NCBI GenBank assembly: GCA_020860205.1
Contig: JAJBUU010000027.1
Location: forward strand, 47,667 to 97,243
DNA: 49,577 bases
DNA from: Oscillospiraceae bacterium
GTDB taxonomy: Bacteria; Bacillota; Clostridia; Oscillospirales; Oscillospiraceae
Direction: 5' to 3'
The notes under the pieces: generated by a model
What the model saw: the letters and a program-made list of their open reading frames with translations, nothing else
Database searches by the model: none
What the model was told of the DNA's origin: nothing
Part shown: piece after piece, positions 1-9,093 of the stretch
How positions within the stretch are numbered: position 1 is the first letter of the stretch
How the letters are laid out: each line of letters begins with the position of its first letter
Made by a program: the position numbers and the translations under genes

Positions 1-444
1 ACCACCGGCACGAGCGCGACCACGTTCTCCCCGTCCGATGCCTGCACCCGTGGACAGATCATCACGTTCCTCTGGCGCGCGGCGGGTTCTCCTGCGCCGA
101 CTGGCTCCGGCGCGTTCAGCGACGTGGATGCGGACGAATATTATGCGGACGCGGCGCAGTGGGCGAGCGAGCAGGGGCTCGACCTGAGCGACGGTGCGTT
201 CCGTCCCGCCGACCCATGCACCCGCGCCACGGTGGTGGAATACCTCTATCGGCTGGCGGACAGTCCGGCGGTGACAGCGGCGACTGATTTTACCGATGTT
301 TCCGCCGCCGACGGCTACGCCGACGCAGTCGCGTGGGCGGTGGAACAGGGGGTAACCACCGGTACGAGCGCGACCACGTTCTCCCCGTCTGATACCTGCA
401 CACGCGGGCAAATCGTGACCTTCCTCTACCGCGCGCTGGCCTAA
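1..444 (+). CDS. S-layer homology (SLH) domain surface protein, C-terminal part
   Basis: This is an open frame from the first base of the window to a TAA at 442-444, so the N-terminus lies outside. The visible 147 residues are the end of one SLH repeat and two further repeats. Each ends in a form of TFSPSDxCTRGQIVTFLYRA and contains FSDVDADEYYADA-like or FTDVSAADGYADA-like segments. SLH triplets at a C-terminus normally bind secondary cell-wall polymers and hold an exported protein on the surface. The exported or catalytic part cannot be seen. The repeats are nearly identical at DNA level (accaccggcacgagcgcgac at base 1 recurs almost exactly near 355), which suggests recent internal duplication or gene conversion. 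Confidence 0.9.
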   Translation, partial: TTGTSATTFSPSDACTRGQIITFLWRAAGSPAPTGSGAFSDVDADEYYADAAQWASEQGLDLSDGAFRPADPCTRATVVEYLYRLADSPAVTAATDFTDVSAADGYADAVAWAVEQGVTTGTSATTFSPSDTCTRGQIVTFLYRALA

Positions 445-510
445 GCGGGGAGCATTGAGCGGCAAAGGAGCACGCGATGCTCCTGGTATCAGCGGGACAA
501 AACCGCGCAG

Positions 511-540
511 GGAGGGACTTTTACACCAAAAAGTCCCTCC
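511..540 (+). terminator. Hairpin after the SLH gene
   Basis: A 12-bp perfect stem (GGAGGGACTTTT, 511-522, with AAAAGTCCCTCC, 529-540) encloses a 6-nt loop, 67 bp after the SLH stop codon. There is no long T-run after it, so it is a probable but not textbook terminator. A smaller hairpin (GGAGCA/TGCTCC) lies at about 467-483. Nothing else is seen in 445-640. Confidence 0.55.
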
Positions 541-643
541 CTCTTGGCGTTTTCACCGCCGGATATTGCAGCAAAAAGCACAAAAAGGAGATTCGATTGC
601 CGCAGATTTGCGGGGATTCCCTATTTTCTTTTCGCGTTTTTTA

Positions 644-652
644 TGTTATACT
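644..652 (+). promoter_or_regulatory. Probable extended -10 promoter of the nusB operon
   Basis: TGTTATACT (TG one base before TATACT) lies 35 bp upstream of the nusB ATG. This fits an extended -10 sigma-A promoter. The -35 region (TTTTCT at 624-629) is weak. Confidence 0.5.
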
Positions 653-687
653 GTCATTTACGATTAAGCCGATGGAGGTGGGAAGCA

Positions 688-1137
688 ATGACCAGAACGG
701 CTGCCAGAGAGCTGGCAATGTTGATCGGTTTTTCCGGCGCGCCCGATGCCGCGGAAACTGTGGAGGAACGGCTGGACCTGTTTTTTGACCGGGAGCATTA
801 TGCCACGCTGGCGGGAGAGGATCCGCTGTTTGCGGAATACCCGAACAAACGGCAAATGGACTATATCCGTTCCCTTGTGGAGCTGATGTGGACGCACCAT
901 GCGGAACTGGACGCGCATATTGCGGCAAACGCCAGAGGCTGGAAGCCGGAGCGCCTCTCCCGCGCCGCCGCTGCGATTTTGCGCTGCGCGCTCTGTGAGA
1001 TACTTTATCTGCCGGACGTGCCGGACGCTGTCGCCATCAATGAGGCGCTGGAAATCGCCAAAAAATACGAGGACGAGGAAACGGTGGCCTTCATCAACGG
1101 CGTTCTCGGCGGCTTTATGCGGGGCAGAACGGAATGA
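688..1137 (+). CDS. nusB: Transcription antitermination factor NusB
   Basis: This 149-residue protein has the usual NusB length and all-helical character. Recognisable segments are FDREHY near the middle, and AAAAILRCALCEILYLPDVPD followed by NEALEIAKKYEDEETVAFINGVLGG at the end, the NusB C-terminal signature. NusB binds boxA RNA with NusE (ribosomal protein S10) and supports rRNA antitermination. The ATG at 688 was chosen because GGAGGTG sits at 674-680; upstream in-frame starts lack a site. It is the first gene of the operon, and its stop overlaps the xseA start (ATGA, 1134-1137). Confidence 0.93.
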   Translation: MTRTAARELAMLIGFSGAPDAAETVEERLDLFFDREHYATLAGEDPLFAEYPNKRQMDYIRSLVELMWTHHAELDAHIAANARGWKPERLSRAAAAILRCALCEILYLPDVPDAVAINEALEIAKKYEDEETVAFINGVLGGFMRGRTE

Positions 1138-2375
1138 CGGAACGGGCGGTATTTACCGTGTCCGCGCTGAACGGACACATTCGCGCGCTGCTGGATGGCG
1201 ACGACCTGCTGCAAAGCGTTGCGGTCAGGGGCGAGCTGAGCAACTATAAAATATATCCATCCGGGCACCATTATTTCACGCTGAAGGACGCGGAGAGCTC
1301 CATTCGCTGCGTGATGTTCCGTTCCAGCGCGTCCCGGTTGCGCTGGACGCCGGAGAGCGGCATGAGCGTGACAGCCTGTGGCCGCGTGAGCGTCTACCCG
1401 CGCGACGGGGCTTACCAGCTTTACTGCACGGAGCTGATCCCGCAGGGAACGGGTGATTTGCAGCTTGCCTATGAGCAGCTCAAAAAGAAACTGGAAGCGG
1501 AGGGGCTGTTTGCCCCGGAACACAAGAAACCAATCCCGCGTTTCCCGGCGCGCATCGCAGTCGTCACCAGCGCAGCCGGCGCGGCGGTGCGGGACATCAT
1601 CCGCGTTTGCGGCAAGCGCTGGCCGATGGCGACGCTGCTGGTTTTGCCGGTGCGGGTGCAGGGAACGGAGGCACCGCCGGAAATCGCGGGCGCGCTGCGC
1701 TACGCGAACCGCTGGCGGGTGGCCGACCTGATCATCACCGGACGCGGCGGCGGCAGCATAGAGGACCTGTGGGCGTTCAATGATGAGCGCGTGGCGCGCG
1801 CGATTTATGAAAGCGAGATACCGGTCATCTCTGCGGTCGGGCATGAACCGGATGTGACCATTGCAGACTATGTGGCGGATCTGCGCGCCGCAACGCCCAG
1901 CAACGCCGCAGAGCTGGCCGTGCCGGACGAGAACGAGCTGCGGGAGACGCTGGCAAACGCCGAAGCGCGCTGCGGACAGGCCGTGCGCAAACGGCTGGAG
2001 CTATCCCGCCGCCGATTGGAGGAGCTGGGGTCGCGCCGCGTGCTGCAAAGCCCGACGGGGTATATCGACCTGAAGCGCATGGAGCTGGATGTGCAGCGTG
2101 CAGGGCTTCTGCGCGCGCAGGAGGCGCGTCTGGCTGCGGCAAAGCAGCGCCATGTCCGCGCCGCCGCGTCGCTGGACGCGCTCAGCCCGCTGAAGGTGCT
2201 CTCCCGCGGCTATGCCGTCGCGGAGGACGGTGCGGGATGCGTTGTGCGCAGCGTGGACGATGTTGCGTCCGGCGCGCCGCTGCGCGTGATCGTGCCGGAC
2301 GGTGTTCTGCACTGTGCGGTGAAGGACAAAGAAAGGAGGATCACGGATGGCAGAGCAGCAGGAAGCGAGCTTTGA
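1134..2375 (+). CDS. xseA: Exodeoxyribonuclease VII large subunit
   Basis: The 413-residue large subunit of ExoVII degrades single-stranded DNA from either end together with XseB. An N-terminal OB-fold is seen around residues 5-100 (VRGELSNYKIYPSGHHYFTLKD). The catalytic domain contains VTSAAGAAVRDII, GRGGGSIEDLWAFNDE near residue 203 and SAVGHEPDVTIADYVADLRA near 236. Next comes a long charged helical region typical of the coiled-coil stalk, then the C-terminal LSRGYAV segment. The start overlaps nusB by 4 bp. The 3' end overlaps xseB by 29 bp, which suggests translational coupling and fixed stoichiometry of the two subunits. Confidence 0.95.
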   Translation: MTERAVFTVSALNGHIRALLDGDDLLQSVAVRGELSNYKIYPSGHHYFTLKDAESSIRCVMFRSSASRLRWTPESGMSVTACGRVSVYPRDGAYQLYCTELIPQGTGDLQLAYEQLKKKLEAEGLFAPEHKKPIPRFPARIAVVTSAAGAAVRDIIRVCGKRWPMATLLVLPVRVQGTEAPPEIAGALRYANRWRVADLIITGRGGGSIEDLWAFNDERVARAIYESEIPVISAVGHEPDVTIADYVADLRAATPSNAAELAVPDENELRETLANAEARCGQAVRKRLELSRRRLEELGSRRVLQSPTGYIDLKRMELDVQRAGLLRAQEARLAAAKQRHVRAAASLDALSPLKVLSRGYAVAEDGAGCVVRSVDDVASGAPLRVIVPDGVLHCAVKDKERRITDGRAAGSEL

Positions 2376-2586
2376 GGTCTCGCTGAAACGTCTGGAGGAG
2401 GTCGTGGCCGCGCTGGAAAAGGGCGATGTGAGCCTGAACGAATCCATGACGATGTTTGAGGAGGGTACGGCGCTCATCCGTCGGTGCAGCACCATGCTGG
2501 ATCAGGCGGAGCAGCAGGTACTCCGCCTGAAAAAAGGAACGGACGGCGCGCCGCAGGAACTCCCATTTGACGGCGCAGAGGATTGA
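2347..2586 (+). CDS. xseB: Exodeoxyribonuclease VII small subunit
   Basis: This 79-residue protein has the XseB pattern: SFEVSLKRLEEVVAALEKGDVSLNESMTMFEEGTALIRRC, which forms a helical hairpin that binds the XseA stalk. Length is normal for the family (about 70-85). AAGGAGG lies just upstream of the ATG, inside the 3' end of xseA. After the stop there are 87 bp before dxs; in many Firmicutes the farnesyl diphosphate synthase gene ispA would follow directly here, and it is absent. Confidence 0.95.
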   Translation: MAEQQEASFEVSLKRLEEVVAALEKGDVSLNESMTMFEEGTALIRRCSTMLDQAEQQVLRLKKGTDGAPQELPFDGAED

Positions 2587-2673
2587 CCGGACGCGGGAAG
2601 CCGTTTTTTCAGGCGGTGCCGCTTTGAATGGCGGACCCGGAGAGAAAAAGAGAAAAAAGAGGGTTCATCCAAT

Positions 2674-4521
2674 TTGAACATCTTAGACCAAATCAACAGT
2701 TCCGCAGACGTGAAGGCGCTTGCGCCGGAGCTTCTGCAGGAGCTTTGTGCGGAGCTGCGGGAGGAAATCATCCGCGACGTTTCCCAAACCGGCGGGCATC
2801 TGGCCTCCAGTCTGGGTGCGGTGGAGCTGACCGTGGCGCTGCACCGTGTTTATGACACATCCACAGACCGCGTGCTGTTTGACGTGGGGCATCAGTGCTA
2901 TGCGCACAAGCTCATCACCGGACGGCGCGCACAATTCCATACGCTGCGGCAGCTTGACGGAATTGCGGGCTTTCCAAAGCCGCGGGAGGCGGCGGACGAC
3001 CCCTGCATTGCGGGACACGCCTCCACCTCCATCTCGCTTGCGCTGGGCATGGCGCGCGCACGCCGCCTGCTGGGCGCGGACTATGAGGTGGCCGCCGTGA
3101 TCGGCGACGGTGCGCTGACCGGCGGCGTGGCCTACGAGGGACTATCGGACTGCGGCGAGAGCGGCGAGCCGATCGTCATCATACTCAACGACAACGAAAT
3201 GTCCATCCGCGAAAATGTCGGCGGCATGGCGTATCTGCTGGGCAAAATCCGTCTGCGTCCCAGCTATATTCTGATCAAACGCATTTACCACCGCACGCTT
3301 GGCCGGAACGAGCGCATCTATCGGCTGATCCACCGCGCAAAGGAGCGGCTGAAAAACATCGTCCTGCCGGATAATATGTTTGAGGATATGGGGTTCTATT
3401 ATCTTGGCCCGGTGGACGGGCATGATGTGCTGAACCTGACCCGCATCATCCGCTATGCGCGCGATCTGCGCCAGCCGGCGATCGTCCATGTCTGCACCAG
3501 AAAGGGCAAGGGCTATCCCCCTGCGGAGCAGAACCCGACGGCCTACCACGGCGTTTCACCGTTTGACCCTGCGGTTGGGATCGTGCCGCAAAGCACCGAA
3601 ACGGCAAAAACCTTTTCGGACTGCTTTGGCCGCACGCTCTGTGAATATGCGGCGCAGGATGACAAAATCGTGGCCATCACCGCCGCGATGTGCGACGGGA
3701 CGGGGCTGAATGACTTCGCGCAGCGCTATCCCGCGCGCCTGTTTGACGTTGGCATTGCCGAACAGCACGCGGCGGCGATGGCAGCCGGTATGGCGCGGCA
3801 GGGACTGAAGCCAGTGTTCGCCGTTTATTCCACCTTTTTGCAGCGCGCTTATGATATGCTGATGAACGACATCGCGCTCAGCGGGGAGCATGTTGTATTG
3901 GCCGTGGACCGCGCAGGACTGGTGGGCGCGGACGGCGAGACGCATCAGGGCTCCTTTGATGTGGGCTATCTCTGCCAGACGCCCGGCATGGCCGTCTGGT
4001 CGCCTTCCAACTTTGCGGAGCTGCGTACCATGCTGCGCCTTGCACTGGACGCCGAAGGCCCCGCCGCCGTGCGCTATCCCCGCGGCGGCGAGGGAAAATT
4101 CCAAACGGATACCGCTGCGCTGTCCGCCGCGCTGCTCCGTCACGGGACGGATGTGACGCTTGTCAGCTATGGCATCCTCATCAATGAGGCGCTGGGCGCG
4201 GCGGAGCTTTTGGCCGCGCGCGGCGTTTCCGCGGAGGTCATCAAGCTCAACCGGCTGGATGCGCCGGATTTTGAGATGGTAACGGCATCCGTCGCCCGGA
4301 CAGGGCGGCTGATCGTCGCGGAGGAAACGGCGGAAGCCGGATGCATCGGCACACGGCTGCTTGCGGCGCTGGAGGAACGCGGCGTTCCGGCCGCGCGCGG
4401 TGCAATTTTGCGCAATTTGGATTCCGGCGTTGTGCAGCACGGCACGGTAGCCCAGCTTTGGAACCGGCTGCATCTGGACGCGGCGGGTCTTGCCGCAGCT
4501 TATGAGGAATTTGGACGATGA
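2674..4521 (+). CDS. dxs: 1-deoxy-D-xylulose-5-phosphate synthase
   Basis: Dxs condenses pyruvate and glyceraldehyde 3-phosphate with thiamine diphosphate, the first step of the MEP isoprenoid pathway, in the cytoplasm. The 615-residue length is typical. Visible motifs are the ThDP/metal-binding GDGALTGG near residue 144, a downstream EDMGFYYLGPVDGHD segment, the transketolase motif FDVGIAEQHAAAMAAG near 358, and a C-terminal transketolase domain. The start is a TTG at 2674, giving MNILDQINSSADVK; no good ATG lies nearby and an AGAGGG-type site is about 10 bp upstream. The stop overlaps tlyA (ATGA). Confidence 0.96.
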   Translation: MNILDQINSSADVKALAPELLQELCAELREEIIRDVSQTGGHLASSLGAVELTVALHRVYDTSTDRVLFDVGHQCYAHKLITGRRAQFHTLRQLDGIAGFPKPREAADDPCIAGHASTSISLALGMARARRLLGADYEVAAVIGDGALTGGVAYEGLSDCGESGEPIVIILNDNEMSIRENVGGMAYLLGKIRLRPSYILIKRIYHRTLGRNERIYRLIHRAKERLKNIVLPDNMFEDMGFYYLGPVDGHDVLNLTRIIRYARDLRQPAIVHVCTRKGKGYPPAEQNPTAYHGVSPFDPAVGIVPQSTETAKTFSDCFGRTLCEYAAQDDKIVAITAAMCDGTGLNDFAQRYPARLFDVGIAEQHAAAMAAGMARQGLKPVFAVYSTFLQRAYDMLMNDIALSGEHVVLAVDRAGLVGADGETHQGSFDVGYLCQTPGMAVWSPSNFAELRTMLRLALDAEGPAAVRYPRGGEGKFQTDTAALSAALLRHGTDVTLVSYGILINEALGAAELLAARGVSAEVIKLNRLDAPDFEMVTASVARTGRLIVAEETAEAGCIGTRLLAALEERGVPAARGAILRNLDSGVVQHGTVAQLWNRLHLDAAGLAAAYEEFGR

Positions 4522-5333
4522 CTGCAAAGAAAGTCAGACTGGATCAGCTCCTTGTGGAGCGCGGAGACGCGCCCTCGCGCGAACGGGCAAAGGCAATTAT
4601 CATGGCGGGCTGCGTCTATTCCGGCGGGCAGCGGCTGGAAAAGCCGGGACTCTCCGTTGACCCGACGCTGCCGCTGGAGGTGCGCGGCGGGGCGCTGCCC
4701 TATGTTTCCCGCGGCGGGCTGAAGCTGGAAAAGGCGTTCCGCGTCTTTCCGCTGGACGCGCGCGAGAAGGTCTGTATCGACTGCGGCGCTTCCACCGGCG
4801 GCTTTACGGACGTGCTGCTGCAAAACGGTGCGGCGCGCGTTTACGCCGTGGACGTGGGCTATGGGCAGCTTGCATGGAAGCTCCGCTGCGACGCGCGCGT
4901 TATCAATCTGGAACGCACCAATGTGCGCTATCTTACGGCGGAACAGGTCCCGGAGACGCTTGATCTGGCCGTGATGGATCTGGCATTCATCTCCATCCGG
5001 CTCGTTCTCCCTGCGGTGCATCCGTTCCTGAAGCCTGGCGGCGACGTGCTTTGTCTCATCAAGCCGCAGTTTGAAGCCGGGCGGGAAAAGGTGGGAAAAA
5101 AGGGCGTTGTCCGCGACGCAAAGACCCATCTCGACGTTCTGGAACAGCTTTTGGCGTTTTTCCCGACCGCAGGCTACACGCCGCTGGGTCTGGACTATTC
5201 TCCCATCCGGGGACCGGAGGGGAATATTGAATATCTGGCATGGCTGAAAAAAGGAGCGTACACCGCTCCGGCGTTTGACCCCGCCGCATTGGTGGCGGAA
5301 TCTCATCAGAACTGGGAGAGGGCGGCGCAATGA
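4518..5333 (+). CDS. tlyA: TlyA-family rRNA 2'-O-methyltransferase (S4/FtsJ domains)
   Basis: An N-terminal S4 RNA-binding domain is seen at about residues 4-65 (RLDQLLVERGDAPSRERAKA). It is followed by an FtsJ-like SAM-dependent methyltransferase domain with CIDCGASTGGFTDVLLQNGA as the SAM-binding loop near residue 90, and LDLAVMDLAFIS. Characterised TlyA proteins methylate cytidine 2'-OH groups of rRNA; the exact target here is inferred only. The length of 271 is normal. It overlaps dxs and nadK by 4 bp on each side, as in the conserved Firmicutes gene order. Confidence 0.93.
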   Translation: MTAKKVRLDQLLVERGDAPSRERAKAIIMAGCVYSGGQRLEKPGLSVDPTLPLEVRGGALPYVSRGGLKLEKAFRVFPLDAREKVCIDCGASTGGFTDVLLQNGAARVYAVDVGYGQLAWKLRCDARVINLERTNVRYLTAEQVPETLDLAVMDLAFISIRLVLPAVHPFLKPGGDVLCLIKPQFEAGREKVGKKGVVRDAKTHLDVLEQLLAFFPTAGYTPLGLDYSPIRGPEGNIEYLAWLKKGAYTAPAFDPAALVAESHQNWERAAQ

Positions 5334-6187
5334 AAAAAAAGGTGATTCTCTGTCCGAATCCATACAAGGACTGCAATCTCAGCGTCACGCTGGAAGCAAA
5401 GGACATTTTGGAGCGCGCGGGCGTTGAAACCGTCGTCTGTCCGGAATTTTTGGACGAGCAGCCGGCGGGCATCCCGTCGGACATCCGCTGCACGGACCTT
5501 TATGACGCGCTGCCCGGCGCGGCGCTGGTGGTGTCGCTCGGCGGGGACGGGACGATCATGCACACCATCCGCCGCATGATCGGCTATGACGTACCGGTGC
5601 TGGGGGTCAATCTTGGCACGGTGGGCTTCCTTGCGGAGCTGGAACGCGGCGATCTTGGCGTGCTGCCCGCCGCGGCGGCGGGACGATTCACCCCCAGCCT
5701 GCGTATGATGCTGCATATAGAGGTGGAGCGCGCGGGAACGGTCGTGTTTTCCAACTATGCGCTCAACGACGTATCGCTTCAGGGCATCGTGCAGATGATC
5801 CATATGACGGTGCGCGGCGATGGCCGGAAAATACTGGAATTTTCCGGCGACGGCGTGGTGATTTCCTCGCCCACGGGCTCCACGGCTTATTCCATGTCCG
5901 CCGGAGGCCCGCTGGTGGAGCCGGAGGCGGAGAACCTGATCGTCACACCGGTCTGCGCCCATGCGCTGGCGGCGCGCAGCTTTGTCCTTTCGCCGGAACG
6001 GGTGGTGACGGTGGAGCTGGGCGACCTGCGCGGCAAGGCGGTTTTTTCGGTGGACGGCGGCTGCTTTGACGGACAGGGCGGCGACATCCTGCGCGTACGC
6101 AAGGCGGAATACCGCACAATGATCGCCCATGTCAGCGAAAAGGGATTTTATGACATTGTGTTTGAAAAGCTGAGGGAGCGAAAATGA
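5330..6187 (+). CDS. nadK: NAD kinase
   Basis: The enzyme phosphorylates NAD to NADP using ATP or polyphosphate. The NAD-kinase signature GGDGT is at about residues 71-75 (VVSLGGDGTIMHTIRR), followed by GVNLGTVGFLAEL and the conserved SPTGSTAYSMSAGGPLVEP. The 285-residue length is normal. It overlaps tlyA upstream and argR downstream by ATGA. Confidence 0.95.
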   Translation: MKKKVILCPNPYKDCNLSVTLEAKDILERAGVETVVCPEFLDEQPAGIPSDIRCTDLYDALPGAALVVSLGGDGTIMHTIRRMIGYDVPVLGVNLGTVGFLAELERGDLGVLPAAAAGRFTPSLRMMLHIEVERAGTVVFSNYALNDVSLQGIVQMIHMTVRGDGRKILEFSGDGVVISSPTGSTAYSMSAGGPLVEPEAENLIVTPVCAHALAARSFVLSPERVVTVELGDLRGKAVFSVDGGCFDGQGGDILRVRKAEYRTMIAHVSEKGFYDIVFEKLRERK

Positions 6188-6633
6188 AATCAGAACGACA
6201 GAAGAAAATTCTGGAGATTATCGCGCGGGAAAATGTGGAAACGCAAAATCAGCTCATCGAGGCGCTCTCAAAAGAGGGCGTTGTCAGCACACAGGCCACG
6301 CTCTCCCGCGACATCCGGGAGCTGCATCTGGTGAAAGAAACAGTCGGTGACGGCAGCTATCGCTATGTTGTCAGCGGCAAGGATAGTTTCTTTGACCACG
6401 ACCAGCGATTGAAAAAAATCTTTCGGGAGAGCGTGGTGGACTATGATCTGGCACAGAACCTGCTTGTCATCAAGACCCTGCCCGGTCTGGCAGACGCAGC
6501 CTGCGCCGCGCTGGACAGCATGGAAATCCCGAATCTGGTCGGGAGCATCGCAGGGGACGACACGGCGTTTGTCGCCATGCGGGATAACGCCGCTGCGGAA
6601 TACTTTTATCACGAAATCGAGAAGCTGCTGTAA
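6184..6633 (+). CDS. argR: Arginine repressor ArgR
   Basis: This 149-residue regulator has the two-domain ArgR build. The N-terminal winged helix (RQKKILEIIARENVETQNQL, then VSTQATLSRDIRELHLVK) binds ARG boxes. The C-terminal hexamerisation/arginine-binding domain ends in SIAGDDTAFVAMRDN with the conserved GDDT. In Firmicutes it controls arginine synthesis and catabolism. No arginine genes are in this window, and its position before recN is conserved rather than functional clustering. Confidence 0.95.
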   Translation: MKSERQKKILEIIARENVETQNQLIEALSKEGVVSTQATLSRDIRELHLVKETVGDGSYRYVVSGKDSFFDHDQRLKKIFRESVVDYDLAQNLLVIKTLPGLADAACAALDSMEIPNLVGSIAGDDTAFVAMRDNAAAEYFYHEIEKLL

Positions 6634-6654
6634 CGGGAGAAAAGAGGCGGCGTC

Positions 6655-8331
6655 ATGCTGACAGACCTTCACATTGAGAATATCGCGGTCATCGAGCGCG
6701 CGGACGTGGCGTTTGACGCGGGGCTGAATGTCCTGACCGGCGAGACCGGCGCGGGAAAAAGCATCGTCATCGACGCAATCGGCGCGGTGCTGGGTGGTCG
6801 GGTCAACCGCGAGCTTGTGCGCTCCGGCGCGGATCACGCACTGGTCAGCGCCGTTTTTGACGGAAAGACCGCCACGCAATGGCTGGCGGAAAACGGGATA
6901 GAGGCTTCCGACGAGCTGATTTTGCAGCGGCGCATTACGGCGGACGGACGCTCCGCCTGCCGCGTCAACGGCGTTCCCGCCACGGTGCAGCAGCTCCGCG
7001 CGCTGGGTGCGCTCCTGCTGGATATGCACGGACAGAACGACGGGCGCCAGCTCCTGGACGAAACGCGCCATCAGGATTATCTTGACCGCTTTGCTGCAAA
7101 TCACGCGGAAAAGGCCGCGTATGACGCCGCTTACCGCCAGTGCCGCGCGGTTTTGAAGGAAATCGAGCGCCTTTCGATGGACGAGATGGAAAAATCCCGC
7201 CGCATCGACCACCTGACTGCACAGACGGAGGAACTGGAACAGGCGAAAATACAGCCGGGCGAGGAGGCGGAAAAGACCGCCCTGCGTGACCGGATGAAAA
7301 ATGCGGAAAAGCTCACCGACGCGCTGGAAGCGGCGCACAGCGCGCTATACGACGCGGATGAAAACGCCATACAGCGCGTTGCCGACGCGGAGCGGGCGCT
7401 GCGCGGTCTGGCCGCTTCGGACGGGGAGCTGGCTGCGCTCTCGGAGGAGCTGGCGCAGGCGCGCTTTCAGTTGGAGGACGCTGCCGAGCGCATCGGCGAT
7501 TTGCGCAGGTCGCTGGATTTTTCCGCGGAGGAATACGATGCGCTGGAGGAACGGCTTGCGCTGCTCCGGCGGCTGCAACGCAAATACGGCACGGACGAGG
7601 CCGGACTGCCCGCGCTGCTGGAGCAGGGGCGGCGCGAACTCGCGGAGCTGTCCTCCGCAGGGGACCTTCTGGAGCAGCTGCAACGGGATTTGAAAAAGGC
7701 GGAAACCGCCGTGCGGGAAGCGGGCGCGGCGCTGACCGCGTCCCGCGCCGCCGCAGGGGAGACGCTCTCTGCGCGGGTGCAGACGGAGCTGCGCGATTTG
7801 GGAATGCCTTCCGTCCGCTTCGTGACGGAAATCACGCCCAAGCCACGCTTTGACGCCTCCGGCGGCGATGAGGTGCGCTTCCTCATCAGCGCCAATACGG
7901 GCGCGCCGCCGGGGCGGCTGTCCCACATCGCCTCCGGCGGCGAAATGAGCCGCGTGATGCTGGCGCTCAAGAGCGTATTTGCGGAACAGGACGCGGTGGA
8001 AACGCTGATTTTTGATGAAATCGATACCGGCGTATCCGGTATCACCGCCCAGCGCGTGGGCGAAAAAATGGCGGCGCTTGCCCGCTGCCGCCAGCTTATC
8101 TGCATCACCCACCTGCCGCAAATCGCGGCGATGGCGCATACCCAGTTTACAATTCAAAAATCCGAACGCGGCGGCGGCACCTATACAACCGTGACCCGGC
8201 TGGATCGGGATGGCCGCGTGCGCGAGCTGGCGCGGCTTTATGGCGGAGACACCGTTACCGAAACCACGCTGCGCAGCGCCGCAGAACAGCTGGACGCAGC
8301 GGAGGCATTCCGCAATCAGGAAAGGAGATAA
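6655..8331 (+). CDS. recN: DNA repair ATPase RecN
   Basis: RecN is an SMC-like ATPase that acts early in double-strand-break repair. Walker A GETGAGKS is at about residues 29-36 of the 558. The central region is long, charged and coiled-coil-like. The C-terminal lobe has the ABC signature HIASGGEMSRVMLALK and Walker B LIFDEIDTGVSG near residue 450. It lies 21 bp after argR. In many spore-formers spoIVB and spo0A follow recN; here a DUF975 gene follows instead. Confidence 0.95.
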   Translation: MLTDLHIENIAVIERADVAFDAGLNVLTGETGAGKSIVIDAIGAVLGGRVNRELVRSGADHALVSAVFDGKTATQWLAENGIEASDELILQRRITADGRSACRVNGVPATVQQLRALGALLLDMHGQNDGRQLLDETRHQDYLDRFAANHAEKAAYDAAYRQCRAVLKEIERLSMDEMEKSRRIDHLTAQTEELEQAKIQPGEEAEKTALRDRMKNAEKLTDALEAAHSALYDADENAIQRVADAERALRGLAASDGELAALSEELAQARFQLEDAAERIGDLRRSLDFSAEEYDALEERLALLRRLQRKYGTDEAGLPALLEQGRRELAELSSAGDLLEQLQRDLKKAETAVREAGAALTASRAAAGETLSARVQTELRDLGMPSVRFVTEITPKPRFDASGGDEVRFLISANTGAPPGRLSHIASGGEMSRVMLALKSVFAEQDAVETLIFDEIDTGVSGITAQRVGEKMAALARCRQLICITHLPQIAAMAHTQFTIQKSERGGGTYTTVTRLDRDGRVRELARLYGGDTVTETTLRSAAEQLDAAEAFRNQERR

Positions 8332-8335
8332 TCCC

Positions 8336-9034
8336 ATGCGAATCGATCGCGCACAGATGAAAGCCGATGCGAAACAGGCCATGCGTGGCCGCCGCCCCAG
8401 CGTCTATCTGGTAGCGCTGGGCTATGCCGTTATCATGCTGGTGCTGGCAGTACTTTCCACCCGCCTGCAATTCCCCGGCATGACTGTTGCAACGCTGCTG
8501 GAGATGGAACCGGACAGCGAGCGCTATCTTGTCGCAATGATGCAGGAACCGAGCTTCGGCGCGCAGCTGCTCAGCATTGCGCTTGACATCATGTCCTTCC
8601 TGGTCGGCGTGGGCTTCACCTCGTTCTGCCTGAACGTCAGCCGCAACCTTGCGGCGGGCTTTGGCAACCTGTTTGACGCCTTTGGCTTTGTCTTTCGGAT
8701 TATCGCGCTGCAAATTATGATCGCGGTGTTCGTTTTCCTGTGGAGCTGCCTGTTCATCATCCCCGGTATTGTTGCCGGTTATCGCTACTCTATGGCCATC
8801 TACATCATGCTGGACGACCCGGACAAGGGCGTGATGCAGTGCATCCGCGAGAGCAAGGAGATGACGCGCGGCTACAAAGCACAGCTTTTCTGGCTGGATG
8901 TGAGCTTTATTGGCTGGGGACTTTTGAGCTATATTCCCTTTGTTTCGCTCTACACGATGCCCTATATGAGCGTGACGACTGCGAACTATTACCGCGTCAT
9001 TTCCGGACGCAGCGCAGAAACAGAACAGATTTGA
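8336..9034 (+). CDS. DUF975 family integral membrane protein
   Basis: This 232-residue membrane protein has several hydrophobic spans (residues about 22-42, 78-100, 115-140, 190-215). It also has the family-typical stretch FIIPGIVAGYRYSMAIYIM, then CIRESKEMTRGYKAQLFWLDVSFIGWGLL, which identifies DUF975. The molecular function of the family is unknown. The start at ATG 8336 has AAAGGAG just upstream; the preceding recN stop is 4 bp away, so it is probably co-transcribed with recN. Confidence 0.85.
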   Translation: MRIDRAQMKADAKQAMRGRRPSVYLVALGYAVIMLVLAVLSTRLQFPGMTVATLLEMEPDSERYLVAMMQEPSFGAQLLSIALDIMSFLVGVGFTSFCLNVSRNLAAGFGNLFDAFGFVFRIIALQIMIAVFVFLWSCLFIIPGIVAGYRYSMAIYIMLDDPDKGVMQCIRESKEMTRGYKAQLFWLDVSFIGWGLLSYIPFVSLYTMPYMSVTTANYYRVISGRSAETEQI

Positions 9035-9093
9035 TGCAGCGCTGTATATAAGGGCAGCGCCGCATCAAAACACGCGCCTGCGCCGTTTCCCGG

